Assembly (NCBI GenBank): GCA_035236585.1
Contig: CP141127.1
Location: 69,297,495-69,361,494, forward strand
Direction: 5' to 3'
From: Warburgia ugandensis
Taxonomy: Eukaryota; Streptophyta; Magnoliopsida; Canellales; Canellaceae
DNA length: 64,000 nt
Part shown: piece by piece, positions 45,041 to 57,480 of the stretch
Numbering within the stretch: the first letter of the stretch is position 1
Layout: each line of letters starts with the position of its first letter
Translations under genes and position numbers: made by a program
Notes under the pieces: model-generated
Databases searched by the model: none
What the model was told of the DNA's origin: nothing
The model's input: the letters and a program-made list of their open reading frames with translations, nothing else

Positions 45041-46534
45041 CCTGAAGTGAAAGAGGCCTTGAAAAAGATGAAATTAGAAAATGCCATGGGGCCCGATGGT
45101 ATACCAATAGAGGTTTGGAAGCATATGGGAGATATTGGGGTAGTTTGGTTGACTAAGTTGTTTAACAAGATTATAAAATTAAAGAAAATGCCTTATGAGT
45201 GGAGGAAAAGTTTTATTGTACTAATTTATAAGAATAAAGGAGACATACAAAGTTGCACTAATTATCGAGGGATCAAACTTATGAGCCACACCATGAAACT
45301 TTTTGAAAGAGTGATTGAGAAGAGGCTATGACATGAAACAAGTGTATTGGAGAATCAGTTTGGTTTCATGCCTAAGAGGTCTACCATCGAAGCTATATTC
45401 TTACTAAGAGAATTAGTAGAGAAATATAGGGAGAGGGGGAAAGACCTCCACATGGTCTTTATCAACTTAGAGAAAGCTTATGATAGAGTCCCTAAAGACT
45501 TAATATGGAGAGTGTGAGGTGATAAATGGGTTTAGCAAGGGTATATAGACATAATTAAATATATGTACGAGGGAGCGGTAATAAATGTTAAAACCACTAG
45601 TGGCGAGACTGGTGATTTTCCTGTCATTGTAGGATTGCACCAAGGATCGGCATTGAGCTCGTATCTTTTCACATTGGTTATGGATGAGTTAACAAAACAT
45701 CTGCACAAGGAGATTTCCTAGTGCATGCTATTTACAAATGATATAGTCTTATTGATGAGATAAGGGAGGGTGTAAACATAAATATGAAGTTATGGAGAGA
45801 AGCATTAGAATTTAAAGGATTTAAAATTAGCCGAACTAACACAGAATATATGGAATGCAATTTTAACAAGGAGAGGAGTAGGAGTGGAACACCAGTCAAG
45901 ATTGATAACCAATAAGTCCCCGTATAAGATGACTTTCAGTACTTAGGATCAATGATTCATGAGAGGGGAGAGATTGAGAGGGAGGTTACCCAAAGAATCC
46001 AAGCAGGTTAGAACAAATGAAGATGTGCATCTGGAGTTTTGTGTGATCGGTGGGTACCACTGAAACTAAAAGGAAAATTCTATAGGATGGCCATAAGGCT
46101 AGCCATGCTCTATGGATCAGAGTACTGGGAAGTTAAGGAACATCATGCTCATAGGATGAGTGTCGCATAAATGAGGACGTTGAGATGGATGAGTGGTAAG
46201 GCAAGAAAGGATAAAATTAGAAATGAAAATATTAGAGGAAATTTAGGGGTAGCACTAATAGGTAACAAGATGAGGGAGATTAGACTGAGATGGTTTGGAC
46301 ATGTTCAAAGGAGACCAGCAACGGCACCGATTACAAGGAGTGAGGCAATACAAGTAGAAGGTTCTTAAAGGGGAAGGGGAAGGGCCAAAAGAACATGGAT
46401 AGAAGTGGAGAGGAAAGATTTAAAAACTTTGGGACTAAATGAAGCCATGTTACTTAATAGAGGGGAATGGAGGAATAAGATTCATGTGGCCGACCCCTAA
46501 TTAGGATAAGGTCTTGATGATGATGATGACGACG
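45041..46534 (+). pseudogene. RTE-2 reverse transcriptase and 3' end, catalytically dead
   Basis: RT begins with VKEALKKMKLENAMGPDGIP, KLFNKIIKLKKMPYEWRKS and NYRGIKLMSHTMKLFERVIE, then [20 protein letters not shown]. Motif A reads [11 protein letters not shown] (45458-45466, GAC to AAC) and the catalytic box FTND (45731-45742) replaces FADD. Both metal-binding aspartates therefore appear changed by G-to-A mutations, in addition to several stops. The C-terminal WMSGKARKDKIRNENIRGNL and RWFGHVQRRPAT match RTE-1. It ends with GATGATGATGATGACGACG at about 46534. Confidence 0.92.
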
Positions 46535-47566
46535 AGCCAAAAGCTATTATACTTTATTTTTTGTTTAGAAAATGAGCATCTAATAGTGGATGTCACTACC
46601 ATGATTGTCACAGGAAATCAGCATCATGCCTCATATGTACTTGATCACAAATGGTAAACCGTATGGAAAGCAAAAACATACATCTGCAAGTATCACTATA
46701 CGCCATCAAAAGATTTATGGAGAATATTGATTTTGGCTTTAGTGCTCAATCGAGTTGGTTCAGTGTCTCATCTAGCGACCAAAGTATTGTGGGTTCAAGT
46801 TGATCCCCTCAAATTAGAAAAGAAATTAATAATAATGAAGTGTGAAACATTTAATAAGTTGTGGGAGCCATCAAAAATGGATTTTGGATTGGAAGCTATG
46901 CTCATGAGCCCGTTTACCAAAGGAATTAGTACTTATAGATATTTATTAAATTAGATAGAACAATGTCATATCTACTATTTAGTTATTTGCTGGAGATGAA
47001 ATAATTTTTTGTTAGAAAGATACCTAGGATAGTGATATTGGTTTAGGGAATTACCTGAGGAAGAGATGCTAGTATAGCTATAAATATGATGTTAGCATCT
47101 TATTAGAGCAAAGAGAAAAGTCGAATGTTGTGAGGATTTGACCCCTCAAAATGGCATCAATGGAGGTTTAGGCACCTCAAAGTGGCTCTATAAATGAAAT
47201 TTTATTAGCTTAATGCATATTTCGTTTATTTTTATGCAAGTACGTATCAAATATTGACATACAAGCTTTTTTTGTGTATAGTTTATCAAGGGCAATTTTT
47301 CCTTAGAATTATTGCAACTTTTATAAGCTTATCCTTCTACCAAAGAGGCCATATAGGTTCTTTTGACTAGAAAAAAGTGTGAAATGTTATCCTTTGATTT
47401 ATGAGAAGCAAACTTAAAGGAGAAATTAGTAGCAAAAGGACATCAAAGTAATTGTATTAGTTTAAAATGTAATTATACATGAAAGAAAAGAAGAGGAAAG
47501 AGTCAATATACTAAATCAAAACCCCCTTGAATTAATTATCTCTCTAAGTTAATATGTAACAACTTG
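46535..47566. other. Unassigned stretch with tRNA-like piece and direct repeat
   Basis: 46740-46815 (GTTGGTTCAGTG ... GTGGGTTCAAGTTGATCCC) resembles a decayed tRNA-derived SINE head. At 47519-47570 and 47589-47640 a 50-bp sequence (AATTATCTCTCTAAGTTAAT inside) is directly repeated; the second copy lies within the LTR start region. There are no convincing ORFs. Confidence 0.35.
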
Positions 47567-48638
47567 GCTTTTCAGTCATATACTACATTAGAACCCCCTT
47601 AAATAATTATCTCTCTAAGTTAATATGTAACAAATTGGTTTTATTGTTAGTTAATTATGCAATTGTGAAAAGTTTAAAGCAATAAAATGGAATAGCTTAG
47701 TTGGTATGACTGTGTGACAATTAACTTCAAGGTCAAAGGTTCAATCATTCCTTCTATTATAGTAAGTGAGAATTATTCTTTTTTCTTAATGTTATATTTT
47801 GAAACGTTTCTTATTAGGAGGCCCATGTTAAGTAGTAAAAGACAATTTTTAGAAGGTGGTAGTTTGGGGTGCAAAGCTAGTGCTCAAGAAACCCAATTAA
47901 TCAAATTAGAAGATTTCTGCTTAGGAGGCTAGACGTGATGGGAATTAGAAACAAAGTTAAGAGGATGTCTCATGCAATAGATGTGGTATAGTTGGGTGGC
48001 ATTAATACATTGTGTTAGGCTAGATTAGGAACTAGGATGCATTTTAGAAGTTTCAAACTCCTGAAGGTGTGTATTATAATAGCAAGTGTTAAGTTTTAGA
48101 AATTATTTTATTTTTAGGAGGATTTCTATTTTTACAAAGTGCACAATTGTAGAAAGTGAGAGATTTTGAGAAGTAGATTCATATTAAATTGAGGATTGGT
48201 TTGGCTGTGTTGCATACATGATATATTGTGCATACATATGCTTTTGTGGTTTTTGACTAGTTTAGACATTTCCTACTACGTGGTGGTACTTACCCCAAAA
48301 ACATAAACAATGCAGGTGAGCAGCTAGAGGAATAGTCATGGCTAATGGAGCAGAAGACATATAGCATTTGATCGTCGAAAGTATGAAGACTTAATATTTT
48401 TAGAACTTGGTACTTGTTATGTTAACTTATGGTTGGATTTAGATGTTTATGCTGTGACCAGTGGGTCTTGGCTTTAAGATTAAGTGATTATTTTCATTAT
48501 ATGTGAAGTTCTGAGATGACACACCATGGTTTTGACTGTGGTTGTGAATGATTTCAAAATGATTTAAAATGTTTGAAGGGATCCCTAATTATTTGAAAAT
48601 GTATCTGAAGAACTATTTCTAAAAAACCTTAGGTCATC
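47567..48638 (+). mobile_element. Gypsy 5' LTR (gypsy-5)
   Basis: The segment starts TGTAACAACTTGGC and ends AAACCTTAGGTCATCAT, close to the terminus AAAACCTAGGTCATCACA. It is followed by TTAGTATAAGAGTAGAAG (48641-48658), a decayed TGGTATCAGAGC primer site, and then by gag. It is about 1.07 kb long, much shorter than the other gypsy LTRs here. Confidence 0.6.
47693..47748 (+). promoter_or_regulatory. Polymerase III-like A and B boxes in LTR U3
   Basis: TAGCTTAGTTGG (47693-47704) fits the A-box consensus exactly. GGTTCAATCA (47738-47747) fits the B box but for one base. The spacing of 33 bp is normal. It could be a captured SINE head or chance; a decayed relative lies at 6140-6200 in the other LTR-like block. 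Confidence 0.4.
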
Positions 48639-48966
48639 ATAGTTAGTATAAGAGTAGAAGTTCACATTGTTCATAACCAAACAATTAGGAAAAACATAAT
48701 GGGCCAACAAGAAAATGAGTCATAGGTTTAGTAGCAAGTGTAGAGAAAGAGACTTATGTATGATTAGTTGTTGTTGAAATTTAGACATCACCAAAGAGAT
48801 ATAGGATTGACAGATAGCCGACTGCTAATGAAGCCACTAATATTAAGAAAGGAGATTATGTAGAGGAGGTCATACAGGTCTTGTTGCAACAAATGAAGAG
48901 CCAAATGTAGGGCCTGGAAGAGGAATAGTCAAGAGGAAATAGTACCCAAGGAAATGGTGACAAGTG
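48639..48966 (+). pseudogene. gypsy-5 primer site and gag N-terminus
   Basis: After the primer site the text translates in parts as EVIQVLLQQMKSQM and GLEEE with SRGNSTQGNGD, the glutamine-rich start usual for gypsy gag. It stops at the CACTA terminus. The gag core reappears at about 55300. Confidence 0.5.
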
Positions 48967-49594
48967 AGCACTACCAAAATTGGAGTTTTCAAAGATGGCA
49001 AAAAGAAGATGGTTTCCTTGCAATCATCTTTTTAAAAATAAATAAAAGATGGTTCTTGGAAACCATCTTTAAAAACTCTACTTAAGAAGACGACTTGTTG
49101 AAAATCATCTATAAAAGTCATTAGAGGGAGTTACAAAATTTGTAGATTTTTACAAGAAGAACTTAAGAAGATAATTTTTTTAAAATGTCATTAAAATCAA
49201 GTTTTCAAAGACAGTTAGATAGAACTAGCTTTAAACTATCTCTAAAGATAGTGTTTTAAAAACTTTCTTTGAAGATGGTTTTGTAGAACCGTTTTTAAAA
49301 ACTTTCTTAATTTTTTTTTTTTTTCCCTATCTTCCATCTATCAACTTTCTTCATCCAACAACATATTAAACTACAACATGAAGCTCATGTAAGTGCGTTT
49401 TTTCTCTAGCTAGCCTCAACTAAAATCCATGATTGAATTGGATTTATGGACATTTTGTCTTTAAACTTATACTATCTCATTGATATCAGAGTGGGTCAGT
49501 CCTTGTTTGTATCATGTTTTATTTGCATGAATATGAGAAAAGAAAGTTTTCCCTTCATGCATCTGGATCTTTCATGTTTGCATTGATCTTTTTG

Positions 49595-49802
49595 CCCAAC
49601 CTAAAAGGGCAGCTTGTGCACAAAATTCCAACATACGTGGTGTTTGAGGAAGGGGTGAACCTCAAATGGTCTATAAAAGCAGCCTTGCCTTGCATTTTTT
49701 GCAAGAGGCTGTTTCCACGCCTTGAACCCTTGACCTCTATGTCACACAATGACAATTCTACCATTATGCCAAGGCTTCCTTTCTATTCTCTGTCCCAACC
49801 TA
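49595..49802 (-). mobile_element. Au-type SINE inside the CACTA element
   Basis: The minus strand reads CCTTGGCATAATGGTAGAAT (A-box region), GGTCAAGGGTTCAAGGCGTG (B box), GGAAACAGCCTCTTGCA, GGCAAGGCTGC and TGTGCACAAGCTGCCCTTTT, the diagnostic body of Au SINEs as I know it. The 9-bp target duplication CCCAACCTA lies at 49595-49603 and 49794-49802. Length between duplications is 190 bp. The ORF across it is accidental. Au SINEs are transcribed by RNA polymerase III and moved by LINE enzymes, RTE being a candidate partner. Confidence 0.9.
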
Positions 49803-50871
49803 GAGTTTAAAAATCTCTATGCAACATATAAGTTTTTTCCAATGTTTCCTTTGCACGAGTAGCATTTGCTAAAATACCTAAGTTTGTTAATCTTTTCATG
49901 TTTGAAAAGTATTAGCATGCATCTGAGCTTCAATTTTTGGATAAAATGGACAAATATGCCTAGATGACCATTTCAAGATCATGAATAAGATAAGAGGATG
50001 GAAGAGAAAATTTCATAGAGTTTGCCCATAAGGCATGGGTAACTGTAATTGCATCTAATGTCCATGCTCGAGATGCAAAAACTAGAAAAAGGTAATTATA
50101 GGCGAGCTGAGAGAACATTTATACTTCAATGGAGTTGATGAAAGATGTCACCTCTGGATCTGACGTGGAGAAGCATTTTCTTATGGGCTCTCAATGAGGG
50201 CAGAAAGATATGAGTGTCTATGACTTAAAAGATGACCTTGAACAATTCTAGACTACATTGGAGGAAGTTGATAAGCTATTGCACTTGGGTGTACAAAGTA
50301 TATCAAGTTGTTTGTAGTGTTAGAACTCTACATCATGAAATAGAGATTTAATTTTTTGGATCAAGGTTTTACAAAAGTGTTGAAAGTGGTGGATAAAATG
50401 CTATTAAAGGAGTGTAAATTAGTAAGGTCAAGGGGGAGGCAAAGGAAACCTTGGCTCTAATATGGTTGAAGTATGAGAAGATACATGCTTGTCCCAATGA
50501 CTGAATGTTATACAGGAAGGGGTACTATTAAGATGGAAGTTGAAGAAGAATTTAACTGAGCATGTGAAAGACGTTCCTACAAAAGTCCTGTGATATTTTT
50601 CCTCTATTTCAAGGTTCAAAAGAATGTTTCATATTATAGAAGCAGTAAAGAAATTAGTATGGAATGTCGAGGAGAGACTAGCTAATGTTAGTTATGCCAT
50701 CCAGTAGATAGCCTAGTGTGGAAGCTCTTAAAGTTCTCGTGGCCTAATTTTTAAGAAGAATTCAAAAGGCTATGACTTGTAATATATGTAGAAAGGATTA
50801 ATCCTCATGGTCCTATGAGTAGCAGATATAGTTATTAGTTTATTATAATAGTTTGTTACAACCTCCTGCTA

Positions 50872-52930
50872 TTGCTATGCATGAATAGGAAGTTCATGAT
50901 GTTAAATATGTTGATATCGAGTCCAAAGCAGCCAAAGAACAACATTGACATGACCTTGGCTCTATTGATCAATAATGTTAGGATATTATGGGATGTAGAG
51001 GTTGACGCTTATGATGCACACAAGAAAGAGTTGTTCACCCTAAAGGTTATACTATTGTATACAATAAAAGACTTCCCTGGGTACAATAATTTAGTATGAT
51101 GCATAACAAAGGGATACAATGATTGTCCTATCTGTAGTGACCAAACTTGTGCCATATGACTTAAACATGATACGAAGATGGTATTCCTAGGCCATAACAC
51201 ATTCATACCATTTTTAAAAGGGGGAATTGAATGGTAGTTAGAGATAAGGACATCCCCCGAGATGTTGACTAAATGACTAGTATTAGAATCGGTTGAAAAC
51301 CTTAATGTCTCATGGGGGAAGAATAAGGCAACTACGTGTACAAGTGGCAAAAAATCTAAAGTTGTTGGAAGATGATGTTAATATTCTTTAAACTTATGTA
51401 CTGGAAATCCTTGCATGTGCGGCATGTACTTGATGTCATGCACATTGAGAAGAATGTCTACAAAAGCTTAACTAATATCTTGTTTGACATGCCATGAAAA
51501 ACAAAGCATAGACTTGTAGATTGAATGGATTTTATAAAGATGGGTTCAAAGAGAAGGTTGGATCCATAGGATAGGGGCAGTCGAGGAACATACTTGCATA
51601 AAAAAATTATATGCTCAATAGAGAGAAGAGACGAATACTATGTTAAAAACCATGTCAGAGCTCAAAGATCTTGACGAATACTCTTCAAACTTTAGAAACA
51701 GTATCTCTATGGAAGAGCTAAAACTGTAGCTATACGTTTGATGCTGCAAGATAAAGTTAGAGGATCTATTATAAAATTTGTTACTTATTCAATGCTTTAT
51801 TCAAGACCATCTAGTGACAACCTTATGTGAGTTTGAGATAATCTTCCCACCATCCTTATTAGATTTTATGGGATTGCTTATTTGTGATAGATGTACCTAA
51901 TTGAGAGGTACATGAAAGTGTTAAAACAGTATGTGTGAAATCACAATCGATTAGAGGGGTATATAGTAGAATGTTACATTGCAAAAGAAATTGTGGAGTT
52001 TTGCACAAAGTATTTTTCAAGAGTGGATGCTATTAGAATCCCAAGAAAGAAACAATTAGATGAATTAATTGATCCAAAAGTTGGTAAACCTTTCATGAGT
52101 GGTTGCATATCGATTGTTGAATAAAAAGAATGGGATCAGATGCACCTTTATGTCTTGTGAAATAATGTCGATGAAGCCTAGCCATACATTAAGTTGATGC
52201 TCTCTTTTTCTCTTAGGTTCCTTTCACATTTTCATATGTTTTATGTCTAAAAATTAAGGGTAATATATTGCTTTACATCTCTTCATTGTAGTGAGCACAC
52301 AAACTCCCTAAACGCGAGGTATCCAAGAGATACAAAGAAATAGAAGTGGTTGCAATATGAGCACTGTCGCACCTTCACTAAGCTTTATCATATAGTAACA
52401 TGAATTAAAGCATTGTTTAGTTGTTATTAATTGCACAAGTATACTAATTTCTTAGAGTATAGCAATCATCTTCACTTAATGTACATAGGTTTGAGATCAG
52501 TGAGATGTTCTAGGTCATAGTATATCTAAATCCTTAGGCTGGATGGTGATGGGACCTTGACTAGAAGCAATGGAGTATGCTAGATATGCCATAAATGATT
52601 TTAATTATGCACAAAAGACAACGATAACTCATGAGCACAACAAAATAGTAGGATCAAATTAGCTGTCAATACTGCTTTCTTTTTTAGATCAAAAGAGAAC
52701 AATCCAATTGTAGTGAATGAAACTTATTACGGGATTACATTAGAGATATGGGCACTGAATTATGCTTGTAAAATTGTGGTTGTGTTTAAGTGTAATTGGG
52801 TGAAATACAACAAAGATAGCATCAAAACTAATGCCCTTTGGTTAACATTGGTTGACCTCAATAAGATCGGTTATGAAAATGGTTAGTTTATTTTGACATC
52901 TCAAAAAGAAACATGCATTTTATGTACGAG
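50872..52930 (+). pseudogene. TNPD-like CACTA transposase relic
   Basis: The open piece 50872-51099 reads PKQPKNNIDMTLALLINNVR, ILWDVEVDAYDAHKKELFTL and LLYTIKDFPGYNNLV, a clear match to the plant CACTA transposase. Downstream pieces in varying frames are GYNDCPICSDQTCAI, GHNTFIPF, RHVLDVMHIEKNVYKSLTNI, YIAKEIVEFCTKYFSRVDAI, GKPFMSGC, QMHLYVL, NPIVVNETYYGITLEIWAL and LWLTLVDLNKIGYENG. The domain order is complete, but there are many stops and no usable start. The protein would cut and paste the element. Confidence 0.85.
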
Positions 52931-55300
52931 AGGAATGTGATACTAGATGATCAATTATTTTGTCAGCCTCATAGAAGGACTTTTAAGATGAAGATGACCT
53001 AGGCCATATTTCAATAGATTGCCCTTGTATTGTTAAAATAACATCATCAATTGATATAATTAGTGAGAATGAGATGGATAATATGCGTGATACTAGTGAG
53101 GAGGGTGCTTGGGTTGAAAGCAATTTATAAGGGTAATTTGATGTATGGAATTGAAGGATGGTTAATTAGGAGTACTTATCCCAAAATTTGCATGTATTCT
53201 TCTATTATATTTTGATTTATTATGTGCTATTATTTAATGGAAATTCACTATATGATATGTATTTGCACACACGCACATATAGTTATTTATGGTGCAGATA
53301 TGTCAAGAGCAGTCCCACCAAAGAAGTTATTGGTGGGAGAGAAATAATTGAATTTTTTTTTTCAAGAAATTAAGAAGATGGTGCTTCAAAATTTAAACAT
53401 GGTTTTCTAGAATTGTCTTTAAAAATTTTGTCCTTTTAAGACTAAGACGGCATTTTTTAACTCTATGGATAAGGGTTTTCGAGCTCTAAAGATAAGATAT
53501 TGTGGATCTTAACCTTATAATTGCATCACCCTTCATTTTAGCCATCCGAGTCCAACAATTTCTTTCCATCTAGGTTCTATAACTAATCTACTATCGAAAT
53601 CCTAAAACCAGATCTATTGGAGCTCAACAATGTATGCCTTTCCTATTATATTTCTCGATTAGAGCATGTTAAGTGGTGATATAGGTCATGTATAGATCAT
53701 CATCATTGTTGTGTTCTTATATCTAGAGCTTGTTTGTATTGATCAAGTACTTGCTCTAAGACACCTCTTAAGATGAAAAGCATGAAGAAGGGTAGGCCTA
53801 ATGGTAGTCACCTAAAGGCCTTCATGGATCTAGGTAATAAGAAATTGTATGAAAGTGAAGGTACAAGTGCTTGGCTGTGAACTAAAAATGCGACCACAAC
53901 AACCACTAAGACTGCTTTGGTAGAAAAATTGAGGCAACCCATGCCCTATCAAGGAAGGAAAGGTTGCAGGTTTTGTTGGGTGGTTTTCCTTTAATGTTTT
54001 TGATCTAAGAAATCTCTTATTACTTTTACAGCCACCTCTCTTAATTCTAGTCAAAGTAAGCTATTGCAGTTCCTTTAATACTAGTCTTGTTGTGATTCTT
54101 TCCATTGTTTACTATTTTTGGTGTACTCTATTCCTTGTCATTTACATTAATTGGTTGCTCTATTTCCTGTCTATTGAAGGATGGAGTTGATATGCGTATA
54201 AATTTCTATTATTGGTTTTTGGTTGTAGCTTGCTATAGGTCATTGATTAGAAGCAGGACATTAGAATTTAGTTATCATCCTTGGACTGGTTTTGTTCTTA
54301 TTGTTGGGTTGTAGCGTCTTGTGTATAGGTGTTTTAGAAGGAAGTGACTTGTTTTGATTGGTTAGTCAAGAAAGGTTGCTCCTCTTTGGAGCATTGTTGG
54401 ACCAATTTTCCTTGACTTTTCAGTCTCTTGTTCACATGTTATCTTCTCTTGGGTAGATTCTTATAGTATGGATGATTGGAGCTCCTTGGGATGGGTGTGT
54501 TTTCCATAGAGGAAAGTAGGTTGGCTGAGATCTTTGTCTCTTAGACTAATAGATGGTCTCACATGGGACTACTCTACTGATTGATCTTACTTGGATTTGA
54601 AGAATGGATTACTAGATGTCCATTTTTCATGTCTTTGAAGATTGTAGGAAGATATGGATATTGATTTCTTTATATTGAATGTATGGAGAAGTGTGGATGT
54701 GTAGTATGATGTTATTTTTTTTCAAGTAAGAAGGACTCATCTGCAAGTGTTTCATAGGTGTCTCAGCTACAGGGTGTTATTGGTTTACTAGAGATTACTA
54801 CAAAGAGGATTATTACATAATTAGATTCTAACATAGTGCATAGATGTTGAATGAGAAAATGAATGCAAATTCCTTTTTTCATGCATTTGAAGATAGCAGG
54901 AAAATTGTAATAGCAACAGTTCAATGTCGGAAGACCTAGAGGTCACTATTGAGACTTTGGACTATCCACACACATACTTCGTGAAAGGTTTCATGCATGT
55001 TTGTTGCTAGGGACAACAAGATCAATCTAGGAAGAATAAAAATATCTTGAAGATTGTAATAGCAAGTTAACATAGTGTTGTATATAGTAGGCAAAAATAA
55101 TTTTGAAGAAAGTTTTAAAGGAAATTCTTCAAAACTGTCTTTAAATGCTTGTATTCCATCCTTATGATTGACAACTTTTAAAGATTGTTCTTTGTAAATG
55201 TCTTTAATAGTTTCATATTTTTGAAGATTGCTTTAGAAATAGTCTTTAAAGAAGATTTTGTAACTATCTTTCTTTAACCGATTTTACAAAGATAGATGAA

Positions 55301-55493
55301 GAGAATCATTTAGGTTGTGAAAGTTCCTGAAGATTGAAAAGTGGTAGTGGCTACCTTTATTATGACTAGGGAAGTCTATTTCTAGTGGCTCACTACAGGC
55401 ATAACCTATTTTAGTGACATTGAGGAAATTCAATGGTCAAACTTCAAGATAATTTTCATTGAAATGTATTTTCCACCTCACATCCAAGAATAG

Positions 55494-55498
<5 letters not shown>
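55301..55498 (+). pseudogene. gypsy-5 gag core, continued after the CACTA insertion
   Basis: VVKVPED, stop, KVVVATFIMTREVYF, stop, WLTTGITYFSDIEEIQWSNF and KIIFIEMYFPPHIQE align with the minus-strand gag at 25130-25250 (MKIPEDRKVAMASFLL, WEEFKIIFNEKCF). The piece preceding it in gag is missing. A GA microsatellite ends the similarity. Confidence 0.8.

Positions 55499-55540
<42 letters not shown>
55499..55540. repeat. (GA)n microsatellite
   Basis: About 20 perfect GA units between the gag remnant and the following LTR. Confidence 0.9.
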
Positions 55541-55544
<4 letters not shown>

Positions 55545-56559
55545 ATATGATGGCTTAGGTTTTTAAATGACTTTTTCTCAATTCTTTTTGAAACATGAGG
55601 CCTCTGGTTAAAAATTTCTTTCAAAAAATGAACAACAAAAATATTTTTCTATGAAAAGATTTTTACAAAAACCCCTAATGCTATTATTACTTTACAAATA
55701 GGGATTTGATGGTAAAACAATCATTTTATTTTCTAAAATAAATTCCATAGAGTTTTCCTAGTATCTTAAATATTACGCATTTTTTGCATGTGATGTAATA
55801 TCCCTAATAGACATCAATCATATACATAAACAATAAAGATTACTATCTCCATTTCATCCCCAACTACACCATTGGTTTGAAAAAGAAAACTTTTGATCCT
55901 TTTAAGGAATATTTTGAAAACAAATTTTATCATAACTAGAATATGTCCAATCACAGCCTTCTTTCCATACATTTCTCATATATGTTCATATGTCTACAAA
56001 ATATAAGTCATAAAGTAATGGTCCAATTCATCATATCCAACAACAACATCCATTAGTCTTTGTACTTACTTTAACGTCACTATTGCTGATCTCTATTGCC
56101 ACTCTTCATTATATCTTTTGCTTTCTTTCTTCTATTCTTTTTCATCAAATATGAGATATTGTAAACAAATAAAATATCTCAGTAAGCTTGTGCTTGTGTA
56201 GGTGGAATAAGATGCAGCAATAGTAAAACATAATTTATCATTTATAAAAATCAATGCTTTTAACAATACTTCATATCGGATCAAAATCAGTATATCTCAA
56301 AGCATGATGCTCATGTCAATTTTGTTAGTTTACAAAACATGCACTCATGTTAAAACTACTCAATTATTATTTCATATACTTTGGAAGAACCAATCTCAAT
56401 CTCATTGGACATAGTACAAATCTAAAATATAATTTTGAAAAAATATTTCTAAAACATACCGTTATTCATGAAACATATTCATATAACAATATTCTAATCA
56501 TGATTGAATTTCAATATGTAGAATGAGGGTATAAAACCTCAATGCATCAAAGTCAATAT

Positions 56560-57480
56560 ATTTCATTCAAAGGCACAAAACCTTGTGGCAACAATGCCCA
56601 AAACCAACCCTCAAAATCCATTAAAAAAATCATCAATAACAAATCCTCGAAATGCATTCAGGACCATACAACTACATCCTCAAAATCTATTGAGAATTCA
56701 TCAATAATAAATCCTCCAAATCCATCGAGGAATATCCAAAACACATCTTTAAAATCAATCGAGAAATCATAATAACAAATACTATAAATCCATTAAGGGA
56801 CATCCACAACACATCATTGAATTAATAAAGAAATCATCAATAACAAATCCTTGAAATCCATCGAGGAACAACCCAAACACATCCTCGAAATCAATCAAGA
56901 TATTATCAACAACAAATCCTCCAAATCCATCGAGACATCCAAAACAAATCCATGATATTCATTGAGAAATAGTTTAAAACTACTCAAAATCCATAAAAAA
57001 AATTTGGAGCACCTAGTGCCTGTGAGTGCCACACTGCATACCCTCATCGATTGCTCTCATTAGTAAATCAATGAGGGTCTTACACTCATCCCAAGCCATG
57101 TCAACTTTCATGAATCACCTTATTTTCATAATCACAAAAAAGGGTCTTATAACTCACCCCCAGGCCAAGTCAACTTTCACTAGTAGCATGAATTTAACCA
57201 TATCAATAAATCAATATCTATGGATGGGCTAGGACCAACTCTCATGAGTTGCCTAATTTTACTCATATTTGTAGAACACAGTTTATAAATAGGCTAGGTC
57301 CAACTCTCATGAGCCGCCTGATTTTAACCATATAAATAGAGTAGAAATAGTAAACGTGTCAGGACCAACTGATTTTAGTCGTATTTGTGAATCATAGTCT
57401 GTAAATGGGCCAAGGACTAACTCTTATAGTTGTTTGATTTTAACTATGTCAATAAATCAATATCTCGCAGCAAAAGAGTT
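56560..57480. repeat. Two adjoining minisatellites in the LTR
   Basis: Array 1 (about 56600-56960) has roughly 70-bp units around AAATCCATCGAGGAA and ATCATCAATAACAAATCCT, about five copies. Array 2 (about 57050-57480) has units around GGGTCTTATAACTCACCC, CAACTCTCATGAG and GATTTTAACCATATCAATAA, about five copies. Array 2 reappears at 63786-64000. Confidence 0.7.

Larger units (their letters stand above)
48967..55300 (+). mobile_element. CACTA (En/Spm-like) DNA transposon
   Basis: The left end is CACTACCAAAATTGGAG, followed by dense sub-terminal repeats of AAGATGGTTT and its complement (48990-49310). Similar motifs lie at 53370-53500 and 55080-55290 (CTTTAAAGA, AAAGATTG). The interior holds a TNPD-type transposase relic (50872-52930). 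The right terminal CACTA inverted repeat was not found and the 3-bp target duplication cannot be confirmed. Gag sequence resumes at about 55300. 53530-55080 has no assignable coding sequence and may be the second gene region. Confidence 0.75.

Noticed and set aside
46740..46815. Functional tRNA gene
   Set aside because: Only decayed A/B-box-like text is present; no cloverleaf could be formed by eye.
49514..49810. 98-residue ORF
   Set aside because: It spans the minus-strand Au SINE and its flanks; the DNA match to the SINE explains it.
54105..54314. 69-residue ORF as a membrane protein gene
   Set aside because: AT-rich hydrophobic reading within the CACTA element, with no recognisable family and no supporting context.
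55345..55352. TGGTAGTG as the right CACTA terminus
   Set aside because: It lies inside readable gypsy gag (KVVVATF), so it is host-element coding sequence, not a transposon end.
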